Shown piece after piece: positions 43,597-53,136 of a stretch of DNA of 64,000 nt (the stretch's first letter is position 1; each line of letters opens with the position of its first letter). Under the pieces are notes generated by a model. The model was not told where the DNA came from. It saw only the letters and a program-made list of their open reading frames with translations, and did not search any database. The position numbers and the translations under genes are program-made. Origin of the DNA: an uncultured Chitinophaga sp. (lineage in GTDB: Bacteria; Bacteroidota; Bacteroidia; Chitinophagales; Chitinophagaceae); contig NZ_CAMLHC010000013.1 of assembly GCF_946479755.1 (NCBI RefSeq), positions 1 through 64,000 on the forward strand, in the 5' to 3' direction.

Positions 43597-44460
43597 ATGA
43601 GATCACACCATATCAATACCATAGGGGAACCGTCCATCAATTGCCGGGGACAGCTGTTATCGCTGGCCACGCCGGTGGTGATGGGTATTATCAATGTAAC
43701 GGATGATTCTTTCTATGAAGGCAGCCGGATGCATGGGCTGCACCAGGTGGTGGAGAAGGCAGGACAGCACTTGCAGGAAGGCGCCGCCATACTGGACCTC
43801 GGCGCGCAGAGCTCCCGTCCCGGCGCCACCATGCTGGGCCCGGAAGAAGAGCTGAACCGGCTCCTGCCGGCCATCCATGCTATTCTGAACCATTATCCCG
43901 AAGCGATCATTTCGATTGACACGTGGTACGCCGCCGTGGCAGAAAAAACGGTCCACGCCGGCGCGGCTATTATCAATGATATCAGCGCCGGGGAGCTCGA
44001 TAAAGAAATGATCCCGGTGGCGGGGCGGCTGCAGGTGCCTTACATCGCCATGCACATGCAGGGCAAGCCGGCCACCATGCAGCACAAACCGCAGTATGAA
44101 GATGTGGTGCAGGAAGTCCTGGATTATATGGTGGCTAAAATGGCCGCCTGCCGCGCCGCCGGCATCCGTGATTTCATCGCGGACCCCGGGTTCGGTTTCG
44201 GAAAAACGCTGGAACACAACTATGCACTGATGAAAGACCTGTCGCTTTTCCGGGATGTACTGGGCGTACCGGTGCTGACAGGCATTTCTCGCAAGACCAT
44301 GATTTATAAACTATTGGACATCACCCCGGCGGAAGCGCTGAATGGCACCACTGTCCTCAATACCATCGCGCTGTTGCATGGCACCCACATCCTGCGGGTA
44401 CATGACGTAAAAGCAGCCGTAGAAGCAGTCAGGATCACAGAGAAAATGAAAGGCAATTAA
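43597..44460 (+). CDS. folP: Dihydropteroate synthase
   Basis: FolP joins dihydropterin pyrophosphate with p-aminobenzoate in folate synthesis. The 287-residue TIM-barrel protein has VMGIINVTDDSF (pterin-binding), DLGAQSSRPGA (the pABA loop) and FIADPGFGFGKTLEHN, and ends with SRKT and RVHDVKAA blocks. It is followed by cdaA after 20 bases, an arrangement seen in Bacteroidota. Confidence 0.95.
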   Translation: MRSHHINTIGEPSINCRGQLLSLATPVVMGIINVTDDSFYEGSRMHGLHQVVEKAGQHLQEGAAILDLGAQSSRPGATMLGPEEELNRLLPAIHAILNHYPEAIISIDTWYAAVAEKTVHAGAAIINDISAGELDKEMIPVAGRLQVPYIAMHMQGKPATMQHKPQYEDVVQEVLDYMVAKMAACRAAGIRDFIADPGFGFGKTLEHNYALMKDLSLFRDVLGVPVLTGISRKTMIYKLLDITPAEALNGTTVLNTIALLHGTHILRVHDVKAAVEAVRITEKMKGN

Positions 44461-44480
44461 ATCTTAGTATTTTTACAACT

Positions 44481-45293
44481 ATGAAGGAAGTAATACAATT
44501 TTATGGATATGAGTTTCGCTGGCTGAACGTTCTGGACCTGCTGATCGTAGTTTTTCTGATTATACAGTTATACCGGTTGCTGAAGGGCAGCCTGGCCTTC
44601 AACATTTTCGTGGGCCTGCTGATGGTATATGCTGCCTTCTTCCTGGTACGCGCCCTGCAAATGCCTATCCTTACCAGTATCCTGCAAAACTTTATCAACG
44701 TCGGCATCATCGCCATCATTATTATTTTCCAGCCGGAGATCAGGAAGTTCCTGCTGGTGCTGGGTAAAAAAACACCGCTGAGCAAAGACAGCTTTCTCAC
44801 CAAGTTGTTCCTGCCCGATAAATTCAAAAGCTATAAAGACGAAGAGAACATTATCAATGAGGTGATTGTAGCGGTGAGTCACATGCAGGCCACCTTTACC
44901 GGCGCGCTGATTGTGATTGCCACCACCTACCGCCTGAAGTTCGATACCGCCTCCAGCATCACCATAGAAGGGAATGTGAGCGCCAAACTGATCGAAAGCA
45001 TTTTCGATAAACACAGCCCGCTGCACGACGGCGCGCTGATCATTGTAGGCAATAAGATACTGGCCGCCAAGGTGATACTGCCGGTTTCCGAGAACCCTAA
45101 CCTGCCTACCCGGGTGGGACTGCGGCACCGTTCCGCCGTAGGCATCACCGAACATAGCGATAACCTTGCCATTATTGTATCGGAGGAAAGAGGCACCATC
45201 TCCTATGCGCAGGACGGGAACCTGGTGACCGACGTGTCTCTGGAAGACCTTAAAGTAAAACTGTACGAGGTACTGATCGATGGTTATGCGTGA
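44481..45293 (+). CDS. cdaA: Diadenylate cyclase CdaA
   Basis: CdaA makes c-di-AMP from two ATP. The 270-residue product has three N-terminal membrane helices (about 18-82) and a DisA_N catalytic domain with DGA (183-185 in LHDGALIIVG) and RHR (215-217 in GLRHRSAVG). c-di-AMP usually controls potassium and osmolyte transport. No CdaR partner is adjacent, consistent with Bacteroidota. A DHH phosphodiesterase lies 1.4 kb away. Confidence 0.95.
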   Translation: MKEVIQFYGYEFRWLNVLDLLIVVFLIIQLYRLLKGSLAFNIFVGLLMVYAAFFLVRALQMPILTSILQNFINVGIIAIIIIFQPEIRKFLLVLGKKTPLSKDSFLTKLFLPDKFKSYKDEENIINEVIVAVSHMQATFTGALIVIATTYRLKFDTASSITIEGNVSAKLIESIFDKHSPLHDGALIIVGNKILAAKVILPVSENPNLPTRVGLRHRSAVGITEHSDNLAIIVSEERGTISYAQDGNLVTDVSLEDLKVKLYEVLIDGYA

Positions 45294-45328
45294 GGCAGTT
45301 AACGTAAACGGCACAACGATTTTGACTG

Positions 45329-45721
45329 ATGGATATTATATTATTTGATGGGGTCTGCAACTTCTGCAATGCCAGTATCAACTTTGTGATACGGCACGAC
45401 CGGCAGGGCCATTTTCGCTTTGCTCCCTTGCAGTCTGCCACGGCGGCCTCGCTGGGGGCAGCGCATCAGATAGATACCAGCCAGCTCGCTTCCTTTATCC
45501 TGGTACAGCACGGAAAAGCGTATACGAAAAGTACGGCCGCACTGAAGGTGGCCCGGCAGCTGCCCTTTCCCTGGAAACTGCTGTATGCCGGCATCATTCT
45601 CCCCCGTTTTATCCGCGACGGCGTTTATGACATCATCGCGCGTAACCGTTACCGCTGGTTCGGCAGAAAAGACAGCTGCATGATTCCCACACCGGACGTC
45701 CGGAGCCGGTTTCTGGAATAA
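45329..45721 (+). CDS. DCC-family thiol-disulfide oxidoreductase-like protein (DUF393)
   Basis: The 130-residue protein has FDGVCNFCN at residues 6-14, the DCC family motif (DxxCxxC with Cys10 and Cys13), plus FAPLQS and CMIPTPDVRSRFL. It is a predicted cytosolic or membrane-proximal thiol-disulfide oxidoreductase of unknown partner. It lies 35 bases after cdaA, so it may be the last gene of that operon. Confidence 0.87.
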   Translation: MDIILFDGVCNFCNASINFVIRHDRQGHFRFAPLQSATAASLGAAHQIDTSQLASFILVQHGKAYTKSTAALKVARQLPFPWKLLYAGIILPRFIRDGVYDIIARNRYRWFGRKDSCMIPTPDVRSRFLE

Positions 45722-45749
45722 CATATAGTATACAACTAGTTACCCATAA

Positions 45750-45778
45750 AAAAAGCCTCCCCAGCAGGGAGGCTTTTT
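45750..45778. terminator. Bidirectional terminator
   Basis: GCCTCCC-CAGCA-GGGAGGC flanked by A-run and T-run, between convergent genes. A good match for both directions. Confidence 0.9.
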
Positions 45779-45801
45779 CATTTACTGCCGGAGCAGGATG
45801 A

Positions 45802-46680
45802 TTATTTAGCAGGCGCCGGAGCTGCAGGGGCTGCAGGAGCCGGAACACCGGATTTAATGTCTACCAACTGTACATCAAAGATCAGGATAGAGTTACCCGG
45901 AATGGCCGGAGGGCTACCCTGTAAACCGTAAGCCAGCGTGGACGGAATCAGCAGGGTGGCTTTAGTGCCTTTCTTCAGGTCTTTCAGACCGGAGTCCCAT
46001 CCTTTGATCACGAAGCCCATGCCGATCGGGAATTTGATAGGCTCTAACGGCATACCCGGACGCAGGGTGGAATCCTGGCTGGAATCAAATACTTTACCGG
46101 AAGTCAGTTTACCAGTGTAGTGAACTACTACAGTATCGCCGGCGTTAGGAGTAGGACCGGTACCTTCCTGCTGGATAGCGATGTAAACGCCGTCTGCATT
46201 TTTGGTAGCCTTGATTTTGTTTTTGTCCATGTATTCCTTGATCGCTTTTTCATCTTTATCTTTCTGGGTAGAAGTAGAGAATTTGTTTTCTACTGCGAAA
46301 GTGATTTTCAGCTTATCGCCTTTTTTACCGAAGGGAGGACGTTCGTTAGCTGGTAATGAATCCCAGGGAATGACGAAAGTAGCACTGTCACCTTCGTGCA
46401 GCAGCGCCAGTCCTTCCATCAGGTCGAACTTATTCTGAGGTTTGGAAATCAGAACAGGGAGAGCAGCACCAACGATTTTGCGGGATTCACCCAGAATGGA
46501 ATCATTGATACGCTGCGTCACATTCATCAGGGCAGTATCTCCCAGCTTCAGTTGTGCTCCGCTGCCGGATTTGTGAACGATATATTCAATACCGCCTGGT
46601 GTCTTTTTAACGCCACCCGTTCCGCAGCTGGCTATCAGTAAGCCGAACGCTGCAACTAATAACTGATTGTTTCTTTTCAT
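45802..46680 (-). CDS. FKBP-type peptidyl-prolyl isomerase lipoprotein
   Basis: The 292-residue lipoprotein (lipobox IASC at 17-20) has a C-terminal FKBP domain with VVHYTGKLTSGKVFDSS, GMGFVIKGWDSGL and PSTLAYGLQG. The preceding region (about 28-135) looks like a second, divergent FKBP-like domain with GDTALMNVTQRI and IPWDSLPANERPPFG. A Pro/Ala-rich tail ends the chain. It should accelerate proline isomerisation in the periplasm. Confidence 0.9.
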   Translation of the reverse strand: MKRNNQLLVAAFGLLIASCGTGGVKKTPGGIEYIVHKSGSGAQLKLGDTALMNVTQRINDSILGESRKIVGAALPVLISKPQNKFDLMEGLALLHEGDSATFVIPWDSLPANERPPFGKKGDKLKITFAVENKFSTSTQKDKDEKAIKEYMDKNKIKATKNADGVYIAIQQEGTGPTPNAGDTVVVHYTGKLTSGKVFDSSQDSTLRPGMPLEPIKFPIGMGFVIKGWDSGLKDLKKGTKATLLIPSTLAYGLQGSPPAIPGNSILIFDVQLVDIKSGVPAPAAPAAPAPAK

Positions 46681-46723
46681 TTGATTGTATTAGTAGTTGA
46701 TATACTTCTTGGTAACAGTCGTC

Positions 46724-47728
46724 TTATTGTAAAAGTGTCTCGTTTTCTTCCACGGCTTTGATGAACCGGTTGACCGTTTTCTCCAGGGAATCGGTACTTC
46801 TGCCGCCGGAGGCGTTGAAGTGTCCTCCCCCGTCGAAATACCTGCGGGCGAAGGTGTTCACGTCAAAATTGCCTTTGGAGCGGAATGACAGCTTCACCTC
46901 CGAGTTGCGGTCGATGATCAGTGCAGCCATTTTAATTCCCTGGATAGACAGCAGGAAATTGACCAGCCCCTCCGTGTCGCCGGTCTGCAGGTCGAAGCGC
47001 TTCAGATCGGAGTACGGAATGGCGAGCATGGCCGTATTGTATTCATAGAACACCTCCATCCGGTTCAGCAGGCTATGCCCGAGGAAGCGGAGGCGGTTCT
47101 CCAGGAAATTGTCATAGATCTCCTGGTGGATGATCTCATGACGCAGGCCTCTGTCCATCAGGTCTGCTACCATCCGGTGTACCCGGGCGGTAGTGGACGC
47201 AAAACGGAAAGATCCGGTATCGGTGACCGTACCGGCATATATACACTGGGCGATGTCCAGGTTAATGAGCTTTTCGTCACCCAGCTTATAGATTGTTTCA
47301 TACACCAGTTGCGCCGTAGAGCTGGCGGACGTATCACTTACCCCATATGCAAAATCGGGTTGTGGTTCCAGGTGGTGATCAATCAGTATTTTAGTGCAAT
47401 CGAGGGCTTCCAGGTGCGGCGCCAGGTTCTTTGTGCGGTATAACGCGTTGAAATCGAGGCAGAAAAGCAGTTCAATACCTTTCAGCGCTTCCAGCGCTTT
47501 GTCTGTAGAAGATTCAAAATCAATCACGCCCTCCGCTCCTGGCATCCACTTTAAAAAGTCCGGGAAATTAGTAGGAGAAATGACCGTCACCAGATGACCT
47601 TTCTGAATCAGATAATGATATAATGCCAGTGAGGATCCCATCGCATCTGCATCGGGTTTCTGATGCATCGTAATGACTACTCTCTTAGGCGTGTCCAGTA
47701 AAGGCTTAATTTCCTCGATCGGCTTCAT
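46724..47728 (-). CDS. DHH/DHHA1 phosphodiesterase (NrnA-like)
   Basis: The 334-residue enzyme has DADAMGSS (26-33), DHHLE with DHH at 117-119, and a C-terminal DHHA1 domain ending with GGGHFNASGG. This is the NrnA/PDE family, which degrades short RNAs, pAp or pApA. Given cdaA nearby, hydrolysis of pApA or c-di-AMP is plausible, but no membrane or PAS domain like GdpP is present. Confidence 0.9.
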   Translation of the reverse strand: MKPIEEIKPLLDTPKRVVITMHQKPDADAMGSSLALYHYLIQKGHLVTVISPTNFPDFLKWMPGAEGVIDFESSTDKALEALKGIELLFCLDFNALYRTKNLAPHLEALDCTKILIDHHLEPQPDFAYGVSDTSASSTAQLVYETIYKLGDEKLINLDIAQCIYAGTVTDTGSFRFASTTARVHRMVADLMDRGLRHEIIHQEIYDNFLENRLRFLGHSLLNRMEVFYEYNTAMLAIPYSDLKRFDLQTGDTEGLVNFLLSIQGIKMAALIIDRNSEVKLSFRSKGNFDVNTFARRYFDGGGHFNASGGRSTDSLEKTVNRFIKAVEENETLLQ

Positions 47729-47829
47729 TCAAAAACTGTAATGTTAAAACTAAATTCTGGTCACAACCAATAAATTGCGGCAGAAAACGAAGTGCGAAGA
47801 TCTTTATTTGAGCCAGAATTTCAAAATTT

Positions 47830-47860
47830 TTTACCACTTTAGAAAATGTAATTATTTTTG
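47830..47860 (+). promoter_or_regulatory. Promoter of ndk
   Basis: TTTA (47830-47833), a 19-base spacer and TATTTTTG (47853-47860) fit the Bacteroidota pattern with one mismatch in the -33 element. The UTR would be about 26 bases. Confidence 0.5.
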
Positions 47861-47892
47861 CGGCCTAATCTGTAATTCGGAATAAAACAAAT

Positions 47893-48309
47893 ATGAGCAA
47901 CAGAACATTTACAATGATCAAGCCTGATGCGGTAGCAAACGGGCATATTGGTGGCATCCTGAACATGATCAATGCCGCAGGTTTCCGCATCGTAGCCATG
48001 AAAATGACGCAGCTGTCTGCAGCCAAAGCGGGTGAGTTTTATGCAGTGCATAAAGAAAGACCTTTCTACGGCGAACTGGTAGAATTCATGAGCAGCGGCC
48101 ACATTGTAGCAGCTATCCTGGAAAAAGAGAATGCAGTGGAAGATTTCCGTAAACTGATCGGCGCCACCAACCCTGCCAACGCAGAAGAAGGTACCATCCG
48201 TAAAAAATACGCAGAGTCTATCGGCCGTAACGCCGTTCACGGTTCCGACTCTGATGAGAATGCTGTTATCGAAGGCGACTTCTTCTTCAGCGGCCTCGAA
48301 AAATTCTAG
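47893..48309 (+). CDS. ndk: Nucleoside diphosphate kinase
   Basis: Ndk balances nucleoside triphosphates through a phosphohistidine. The 138-residue product shows [15 protein letters not shown], the NxxH-S motif NAVHGSDS (His116) and the typical length. A strong terminator follows. Confidence 0.97.
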   Translation: MSNRTFTMIKPDAVANGHIGGILNMINAAGFRIVAMKMTQLSAAKAGEFYAVHKERPFYGELVEFMSSGHIVAAILEKENAVEDFRKLIGATNPANAEEGTIRKKYAESIGRNAVHGSDSDENAVIEGDFFFSGLEKF

Positions 48310-48623
48310 TCTCCGTTCATCGGAAAGCAAAAAATAGCCTGGCACTTGCCAGGCTATTTTTTTGTCTTATATTTTCAGTAAACGAACACGCAACTTATTG
48401 ATATTTATAAAATTAGAATATACCACTTTAAGTAATCCCCTACATAGACAGACACTTGGCGTAAATTAAGCGACAAAATGGAAAAACAGATTGATTTTCA
48501 AGCCCCAAAATGCCCTATTCTCCACAGAAAAAGTTCATTTTTTCATAAAAAACAAGATCATATAATAGATTGGTTTAAAATTATTTACAAACAATACCTT
48601 CAACCAACCTGTTAAACAAAAGC
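48310..48623. other. 314-base gap between convergent ndk and pyruvate carboxylase genes
   Basis: After the terminator the sequence is AT-rich. A 45-codon ORF (48478-48615, MEKQIDFQAPKCPILHRKS) has no signal, family or ribosome site that I can support. No other gene is seen. Confidence 0.5.
48331..48360 (+). terminator. Terminator of ndk
   Basis: AAAATAGCCTGGCA and its complement form a near-perfect stem with a 2-base loop, followed by a T-run. It is also usable in reverse. Confidence 0.9.
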
Positions 48624-51600
48624 CTACTTTTCCATTTCCACCACTAAATCCTCCTGTTGCACCATACTTCCCTCCCCTAACAACACCGCCTTCACCTTAC
48701 CGTTTCGGGTAGCCGTTACCGTGGTTTCCATCTTCATCGCCTCAATAATAAACAGCGGCATATTCGGCGTTACCGTCATCCCGGCACTCACCAACACCCG
48801 TGACAAACGGCCGGGCAATGGCGCCCCGATCTCCACCGCAGGGTCCCCCACCTTCCGGTTCACTACCGCCACACTTTTTACCGAATGGTCCCGCACCTGT
48901 ACCCGGCGGGCATACCCGTTCAGCTCAAATACCACCGTCCGCATACCGTGCTCGTCTGCCGGCAGCACGTACAACAGCTTCACAATGATCGTCTTTCCCT
49001 TGCTCAGCGTGATCAGTATCTCTTCCCCCTGCTTCAACCCATAGAAAAACGCCGGCGTGGGAATAGCCTCCACATTACCAAAGACCATGGCATGCTGATA
49101 GTATTCGTCAAACACCTTGGGGAACATCTGGAAGCTCAGGTAGTCCAGGAACTCCGCATGGGGGTACTTCTCCCGGAACGCCGCAAAGTCCGCCTCAAAG
49201 TCCACCGGCGGCAGTTGCGCATTGGGGCTCCCCTCTATCTGCTTGTCTCCCTTCAACACAATCCGTTGCAGCTCAGCAGGGAAACCGCCATAAGGCACCC
49301 CCAGCTCACCCCGGAAAAACCCTTTCACCGAAGCAGGGAACGCCAGGTTGCGCGACCCGTCCAGCACATCCTCCGCAGTCAGCTGGTTGCTGGTCATGAA
49401 CAACGCCATATCGCCCACCACCTTGGAACTCGGCGTCACCTTCACAATATCGCCGAAGAGCTGGTTGACCACCGCATAGTTCCGTTTGATCTGCTCCAGC
49501 TTATCCCCTAGTCCCAGTGACTCGGCCTGCTGCCGCAGGTTGGAATACTGTCCCCCGGGGATTTCATTCTCATAGATCTGCGCGGTGCCGGCCTTCATAT
49601 CTGACTCAAAAGGATAATAATATTCCCGTACGTCCTCCCAGTAGTTGCTGTGCTGGTTCAGCGACGCGAGGTTCATCTGCTGCCCACGGGGGTGGCCGTC
49701 CATAATGGCAATCAGCGAGTTAAGATTAGGCTGCGACGTGAGTCCGCTCAGCGAGGCGATGGCCGTGTCCACCACGTTCACCCCGGCCTCAATGGCTTTG
49801 AGGTAGGTGGCCGACTGCACCCCGGCCGTATCATGCGTATGCAGCACCACCGGCAGCCGCACCGCCTCCCGGAGCGTCCCGATCAGCACCGTCGCGGCTT
49901 CCGGCTTCAGCAGCCCTGCCATGTCTTTCACCGCCAGCATATGGGCGCCGGCATCTTCGAGGCGACGGGCCAGGTCCGTATAATATTGCAACGTGTATTT
50001 ATTATTACCGGGCCGCAGCACATCGCCGGTGTAACTGATGGCTGCCTGCGCAATAGCGTTGGTACGTTCCCGTACGAAACGGATACTGGGCGCCATCGCC
50101 TCCACCCAGTTAAGCGAGTCGAAAATGCGGAACACATCGATGCCGTTCTCTGCGGCCTTTTCTATAAAGGTAGCGATCAGGTTTTCGGGATACGCCGAAT
50201 AGCCGACAGCGTTAGACCCGCGGAAAAGCATTTGCAACAGCATGTTAGGCATGGCTTTACGCAGCAGCTGCAGCCGCCGCCACGGGCACTCGTGCAAAAA
50301 GCGCATCGCCACGTCAAAAGTGGCGCCGCCCCATACCTCCATGGAAAATATCCCGGGGTTGGTTTTGGCGTACCCTTCAGCTACGGCCAGCAAGTCCTTC
50401 GTACGGACACGGGTAGCCAGCAGGCTCTGATGCGCGTCCCGGAAAGTGGTATCTGTGTAATAGACGGGCTTTTCTTTGCGCAACCATTGCACAAACTGCT
50501 CACGTCCCATTTGCTGCAGGCGGTCTTTCATCCCGGCAGGGTAAGGCTGCAGCGGGTCGCTGACAGGAATCACCGGCGTACGGAACAACCTGTGCTCCGC
50601 CCTGCCTTTTACATCAGGGTGGCCGTTCACTGTCACATCCGCCAGGTACATGAGTGTCTTCGTGCCACGGTCTCTTATCTGCGACAGCTTAAACAATTCG
50701 GGATGATGGTCAATAAAGGCGACGGTACAGTTACCTTTCCTGAACACATCGTTGGTGATCACGTTCTCCAGGAAACGGATGTTGGTCTTCACACCGCGGA
50801 TGCGAAACTCCCGCAGCGTACGGTGCAACCGGCTGGAGGCGCCCGACAGGGTGCGGCCCCAGGCTGTCACCTTCACCAGCATGGAATCAAAGAAAGGAGA
50901 AATCTTCACCCCGGAATAAGTACTGCCTTCATCCAGCCGTATACCGAAACCGCCGGCGTTGCGGTAGGCGATCACCGTGCCGTAGTCCGGCTTGAAATTG
51001 TTCTCTGGGTCTTCGGTGGTGATGCGGCACTGGATAGCGAACCCATTGAGTTTTACATCGTTCTGTCCTTTGAGGAATATCTCCGGATCAGACAGCCGGT
51101 GTCCCTGCGCAATCAATATCTGCGAACGTACGATGTCGATCCCCGTCACCTCTTCGGTAACGGTATGTTCTACCTGGATGCGGGGGTTGACTTCTATAAA
51201 ATAGATATGATGCGCTTTGTCCACCAGGAACTCTACGGTGCCTACGTTGTTGAACCCTACCTTATGGGCCAGGCGTAAGGCGTACTCATAGAGCTTATCG
51301 CGGGTATGCTGCGGCAGATTGGGTGAGGGCGCTATCTCCACCACTTTCTGAAACCGGCGCTGCACGGAGCAGTCCCGTTCGTAAAGGTGGACAATATTGC
51401 CGTGCTGATCGCCCATCAGCTGCACTTCAATATGTTTGGGTTCTTCGATGAATTTCTCGATGAAGATCGTATCGTCGCCGAAGGCTTTGGCTGCTTCGCT
51501 GCGTGCTTCCAGGAAAGCTCTTTCCAGCGCTGAGGCTTCCGTTACCATGCGCATCCCGCGCCCCCCTCCGCCGGCGGCTGCTTTCAGCATCACCGGAAAG

Positions 51601-52079
51601 CCTATACGCTGCGCTTCCTGTAAAACGACGGCCACGTCCGTAAGGGGTACCTGGCTGTCGGCGATCAGGGGCACTTCCGCTTCCCGCGCGATGACCTTTG
51701 CCGCGACTTTATCCCCCAGTTGTGCCATGATCTCCGGTGAAGGGCCGACGAAGATGATCCCTTCTTCCCGGCAGCGGCGGGCGAACTGCACATTTTCACT
51801 GAGGAAGCCGTAGCCGGGATGGATAGCGTCTACCTGCTGTGTTTTCGCCAGGTTGATGATCGCCTCGATATCGAGATAAGGCTTCAACGGCTCTTCATCG
51901 CGACCAATCTGGTAGGCTTCATCTGCCTTGTAGCGGTGCAGCGAATAACGGTCCTCATACGTGAACACCGCGATCGTCCGGATACGCAGTTCGGCAGCGG
52001 CTCTGAGTACCCGTACGGCAATTTCGCCACGGTTGGCCACAAGCAGTTTGTTTATTTTTCTGAAAGCGGGGGCAGACAT
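48624..52079 (-). CDS. pyc: Pyruvate carboxylase
   Basis: This enzyme carboxylates pyruvate to oxaloacetate using biotin. The 1151-residue chain has all domains in order: biotin carboxylase (about 8-460, AAGGGGRGMRMV), carboxyltransferase (about 540-820, DTTFRDAHQSLLATR), a conserved post-CT region, and biotin carboxyl carrier (about 1080-1151) with biotinyl Lys1116 in FIIEAMKMET. Full length, so no subunit split. It supplies anaplerosis and gluconeogenesis. Upstream is the divergent xerD gene with a short 88-base gap. Confidence 0.96.
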   Translation of the reverse strand: MSAPAFRKINKLLVANRGEIAVRVLRAAAELRIRTIAVFTYEDRYSLHRYKADEAYQIGRDEEPLKPYLDIEAIINLAKTQQVDAIHPGYGFLSENVQFARRCREEGIIFVGPSPEIMAQLGDKVAAKVIAREAEVPLIADSQVPLTDVAVVLQEAQRIGFPVMLKAAAGGGGRGMRMVTEASALERAFLEARSEAAKAFGDDTIFIEKFIEEPKHIEVQLMGDQHGNIVHLYERDCSVQRRFQKVVEIAPSPNLPQHTRDKLYEYALRLAHKVGFNNVGTVEFLVDKAHHIYFIEVNPRIQVEHTVTEEVTGIDIVRSQILIAQGHRLSDPEIFLKGQNDVKLNGFAIQCRITTEDPENNFKPDYGTVIAYRNAGGFGIRLDEGSTYSGVKISPFFDSMLVKVTAWGRTLSGASSRLHRTLREFRIRGVKTNIRFLENVITNDVFRKGNCTVAFIDHHPELFKLSQIRDRGTKTLMYLADVTVNGHPDVKGRAEHRLFRTPVIPVSDPLQPYPAGMKDRLQQMGREQFVQWLRKEKPVYYTDTTFRDAHQSLLATRVRTKDLLAVAEGYAKTNPGIFSMEVWGGATFDVAMRFLHECPWRRLQLLRKAMPNMLLQMLFRGSNAVGYSAYPENLIATFIEKAAENGIDVFRIFDSLNWVEAMAPSIRFVRERTNAIAQAAISYTGDVLRPGNNKYTLQYYTDLARRLEDAGAHMLAVKDMAGLLKPEAATVLIGTLREAVRLPVVLHTHDTAGVQSATYLKAIEAGVNVVDTAIASLSGLTSQPNLNSLIAIMDGHPRGQQMNLASLNQHSNYWEDVREYYYPFESDMKAGTAQIYENEIPGGQYSNLRQQAESLGLGDKLEQIKRNYAVVNQLFGDIVKVTPSSKVVGDMALFMTSNQLTAEDVLDGSRNLAFPASVKGFFRGELGVPYGGFPAELQRIVLKGDKQIEGSPNAQLPPVDFEADFAAFREKYPHAEFLDYLSFQMFPKVFDEYYQHAMVFGNVEAIPTPAFFYGLKQGEEILITLSKGKTIIVKLLYVLPADEHGMRTVVFELNGYARRVQVRDHSVKSVAVVNRKVGDPAVEIGAPLPGRLSRVLVSAGMTVTPNMPLFIIEAMKMETTVTATRNGKVKAVLLGEGSMVQQEDLVVEMEK

Positions 52080-52167
52080 AACAAGATTTGGTGTTGATAA
52101 ATGACTGGGTATGAATAAAGACTGGTATCATTAAAAATAGGATAAAACTTTTAACTTGCCTTCAATT

Positions 52168-53067
52168 ATGTGGGAATCATTCCGGAAACTATTTAAAGGT
52201 TACATGAAGCTGGAGCGGTCGCTGTCGGATAATTCCATAGAGGCCTATCTGCGCGACGTGGAGAAACTGGAGCAGTACCTCCAGGCGCATGGCGGAGAGA
52301 AACTCCGCCCCCAGGACATCACCCTGGCAGATTTACAGGGTTGTATACAATGGGTGTCCAAACTGGGCATGACACCTGCCTCGCAGGCAAGGACCATCTC
52401 CGGCATCAAGGCATTTTATAAATTCCTGCTGCTGGAAGATATGACCAATGAAGATCCCACACAGTTGCTGGAAGCCCCCAAGCTGCAACGCAAACTACCC
52501 GATGTATTGAGCTTTGAAGAGATCGAAAAAATCATCGGGCAGGTAGATCTCAGCACGCCTGAAGGCCACCGTAACAAGGCCATCCTCGAAACCATGTACA
52601 GCTGCGGCCTGCGCGTCAGCGAAGTCATTAACCTCCAGATCACCCAGCTGCATATGGACGTTGGCTTTATCCGCGTAGTGGGCAAAGGCAACAAGGAAAG
52701 GATGGTGCCCATCGGCCGCGATGCGATGCGGCATATCGATACCTACCGCCGGCATGTTCGTGTACTCCTGCCCGTTAAATACGGAGAAGAAGATACTTTG
52801 TTCCTCAACCGCCGTGGCGGTCCTCTCAGCCGTGTCATGATTTTCCTGGTGATCAAGGAGCTGACGCAGCTGGCCGGTATTGAAAAAAACGTGTCTCCCC
52901 ATACGTTCCGCCATTCTTTTGCCACACACCTGGTGGAAGGCGGCGCCGACCTGCGGGCGGTGCAACAGATGCTCGGGCATGAAAGCATTTCCACCACCGA
53001 GATATATACCCATCTGGACAGGGAGTACCTGCGGGACACGCTTTCCCGCTACCATCCCCGGTTCTAA
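52168..53067 (+). CDS. xerD: Site-specific tyrosine recombinase XerD
   Basis: XerD with XerC resolves chromosome dimers at dif. From the ATG at 52168 the product is 299 residues with the SAM-like N-terminal domain (SDNSIEAYLRDVEKL) and catalytic residues in GLRVSEV (Arg), GKGNKER (Lys), HTFRHSFATHL (His, Arg), LGHESI (His) and TEIYTHL (Tyr nucleophile). The first four codons of the longer ORF start at a TTG (52156) and are not needed. Being next to pyc, without integrase or attachment-site hallmarks, it looks like the housekeeping copy. Confidence 0.93.
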   Translation: MWESFRKLFKGYMKLERSLSDNSIEAYLRDVEKLEQYLQAHGGEKLRPQDITLADLQGCIQWVSKLGMTPASQARTISGIKAFYKFLLLEDMTNEDPTQLLEAPKLQRKLPDVLSFEEIEKIIGQVDLSTPEGHRNKAILETMYSCGLRVSEVINLQITQLHMDVGFIRVVGKGNKERMVPIGRDAMRHIDTYRRHVRVLLPVKYGEEDTLFLNRRGGPLSRVMIFLVIKELTQLAGIEKNVSPHTFRHSFATHLVEGGADLRAVQQMLGHESISTTEIYTHLDREYLRDTLSRYHPRF

Positions 53068-53073
53068 AACAAA

Positions 53074-53093
53074 CAGCCGCCCGAAGGCGGCTG
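53074..53093 (+). terminator. Hairpin after xerD
   Basis: CAGCCGCC-CGAA-GGCGGCTG sits 6 bases after the xerD stop, between convergent genes, with only a weak following A/T-rich stretch. Confidence 0.55.
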
Positions 53094-53136
53094 GTACACG
53101 ATAAAAAGGGGTCAAACAAAATACTTTGAAGAGGGA

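Noticed and set aside
48478..48615. 45-codon ORF after the ndk terminator
   Set aside because: No signal peptide, ribosome site, promoter or family resemblance; AT-rich intergenic chance ORF is as likely.
49650..51278. 542-codon ORF antisense to pyruvate carboxylase
   Set aside because: Arg/His/Gln-rich shadow of GC-rich third positions inside pyc; no domain or signal.
52168..53067. XerD as integrase of a mobile element
   Set aside because: Full housekeeping XerD features, with no attachment repeats, tRNA or phage genes nearby.
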